Shown piece by piece: positions 5,410 through 5,858 of a stretch of DNA of 5,858 nucleotides. A program made the translations under genes and the position numbers. Under the pieces are notes generated by a model. It was not told the origin of the DNA. It did not search any database and saw only the letters and a list, made by a program, of their open reading frames with translations. Within the stretch, counting starts at the first letter, position 1; each line of letters begins with the position of its first letter. The DNA comes from Anaerolineales bacterium (GTDB lineage Bacteria > Chloroflexota > Anaerolineae > Anaerolineales > UBA6663): NCBI GenBank assembly GCA_017999235.1, contig JAGOBN010000292.1:1-5858 (forward strand), written 5' to 3'.

Positions 5410-5482
5410 TGATTAATGACTGTCGATTGCTGATTGACGGGCGCTTAGGCCGGGGCAATCAGCAATGGCCGATCATCAATCA
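5410..5482. repeat. Hairpin-forming heptanucleotide repeat element, copy B
   Basis: Inverted arms of 27 nt (5410-5436 and 5456-5482) match at about 22 positions around a 19-nt spacer (5437-5455); the inner 11 nt (5426-5436 against 5456-5466) match perfectly. The minus strand of the left arm has heptamers CAATCAG, CAATCGA, CAGTCAT, TAATCAG; the right arm on the plus strand reads CAATCAG, CAATGGC, CGATCAT, CAATCAC. The element fills the gap between yqeY and pgpH, includes the yqeY stop codon (TGA 5482-5480), and ends 3 nt before the pgpH start. It shares heptamers, arm length and spacer length with copy A at 725-798. Confidence 0.75.
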
Positions 5483-5858
5483 CGCCAACAATTCGCGGAC
5501 GATTTCGTTGACCAGTTTGCCATCGGCGCGGCCCTTGGTGCGCGGGGTCAGGGTCTTCATCACCGCGCCCAGCTGCTTGAGGTCCGTGGCGCCGGCTTCG
5601 GCGATGGCGGCCCGCGCTAGCGCCACCAGCTCCTCGCGCGTGAGTGCCTGCGGCAGGTACGCCTCAATCTGGGCCAGGTCGGCCGCGTAATCGGCCGCCA
5701 GGTCGGCGCGGCCGGCGGCTTGGGCATCGGCCAGCGATTCGCGCCGGCTCTTGGCTTCTTTTTGCAGGACCGCCAGCAGTTCATCCTCGGTCAGCGTGGT
5801 GCGGCGGTCCACCTCAATCTGCTTGATGGCCGCCAGCAGCAGGCGCACAGTGTTCTTG
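5480..5858 (-). CDS. yqeY: GatB/YqeY domain-containing protein (partial, 5' end missing)
   Basis: The visible 125 or so residues match YqeY proteins: KNTVRLLLAAIKQIEVDRR at the edge, ELLAVLQKEAKSRRES, then IEAYLPQALTREEL, DLKQLGAVMKTLTPRTKGRADGKLVNEIVRELL to the stop. YqeY is a small cytoplasmic alpha-helical protein related to the tail domain of GatB, which helps the amidotransferase recognise tRNA; the role of the free-standing protein is not well established. The frame is open to the right edge and the first visible residues belong inside the family alignment, so about 20 N-terminal residues lie beyond the window. A GTG at 5848-5846 is an internal Val codon, not the start. The TGA stop (5482-5480) falls in the heptamer repeat. 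Location upstream of pgpH-ybeY agrees with the Firmicutes order. Confidence 0.92.
   Translation of the reverse strand, partial: KNTVRLLLAAIKQIEVDRRTTLTEDELLAVLQKEAKSRRESLADAQAAGRADLAADYAADLAQIEAYLPQALTREELVALARAAIAEAGATDLKQLGAVMKTLTPRTKGRADGKLVNEIVRELLA

Noticed and set aside
5408..5458. Seventeen-codon N-terminal extension of pgpH from ATG 5458
   Set aside because: The residues (such as SISNRQSLIS) are translated heptamer repeat, and family-like sequence starts only after ATG 5407.
5846..5848. GTG as the start of yqeY
   Set aside because: The upstream codons (K-N-T) continue the conserved YqeY alignment, so the frame is cut by the window edge.

Overview
GC-rich bacterial DNA in which every convincing gene lies on the minus strand, so transcription runs from the right edge (5858) towards position 1. 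Gene content, short intergenic gaps and heptanucleotide repeats built on CAATCAN suggest a Chloroflexota-type (Anaerolineae-like) bacterium. This is an inference; no taxonomic marker gene is present.

Right block (5858-2797): the 3' part of yqeY (GatB/YqeY family), a complete membrane HD hydrolase of the PgpH/YqfF type (predicted cyclic-di-AMP phosphodiesterase), and ybeY (endoribonuclease, ribosome maturation), which overlaps the hydrolase gene by 32 nt. The order yqeY ... pgpH-ybeY matches the housekeeping cluster known from Firmicutes, but phoH is absent.

Middle block (2800-792): a consensus sigma70-type promoter (TTGACA-16 bp-TATAAT) overlaps the ybeY stop codon. It is followed by a leader of about 200 nt ending in a strong terminator-like hairpin and U-tract just upstream of cysM. 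Then come cysM (PLP-dependent cysteine synthase), a Mec-like JAMM metallopeptidase and a CysO-like ubiquitin-fold sulfur carrier. Together these are the carrier-protein route to cysteine known from Mycobacterium tuberculosis: CysO thiocarboxylate donates sulfur to CysM, and Mec frees cysteine from the CysO-Cys adduct. The carrier-activating E1-like enzyme is not in the window.

Left block (685-1): a four-helix DUF4395 membrane protein with a CxxC motif, followed after 10 nt by the start of a membrane-anchored thioredoxin-like protein cut by the window edge.

Most notable points: (1) the CysO C-terminus does not end at Gly-Gly but reads AGGGRN, encoded across a G10 homopolymer, and no length of that tract would give a Gly-Gly-stop, so proteolytic maturation is implied; (2) the cysM leader looks like an attenuator or riboswitch of a class I cannot assign; (3) two hairpin-forming heptanucleotide repeat elements sit at gene junctions, and each supplies the stop codon of the upstream gene.
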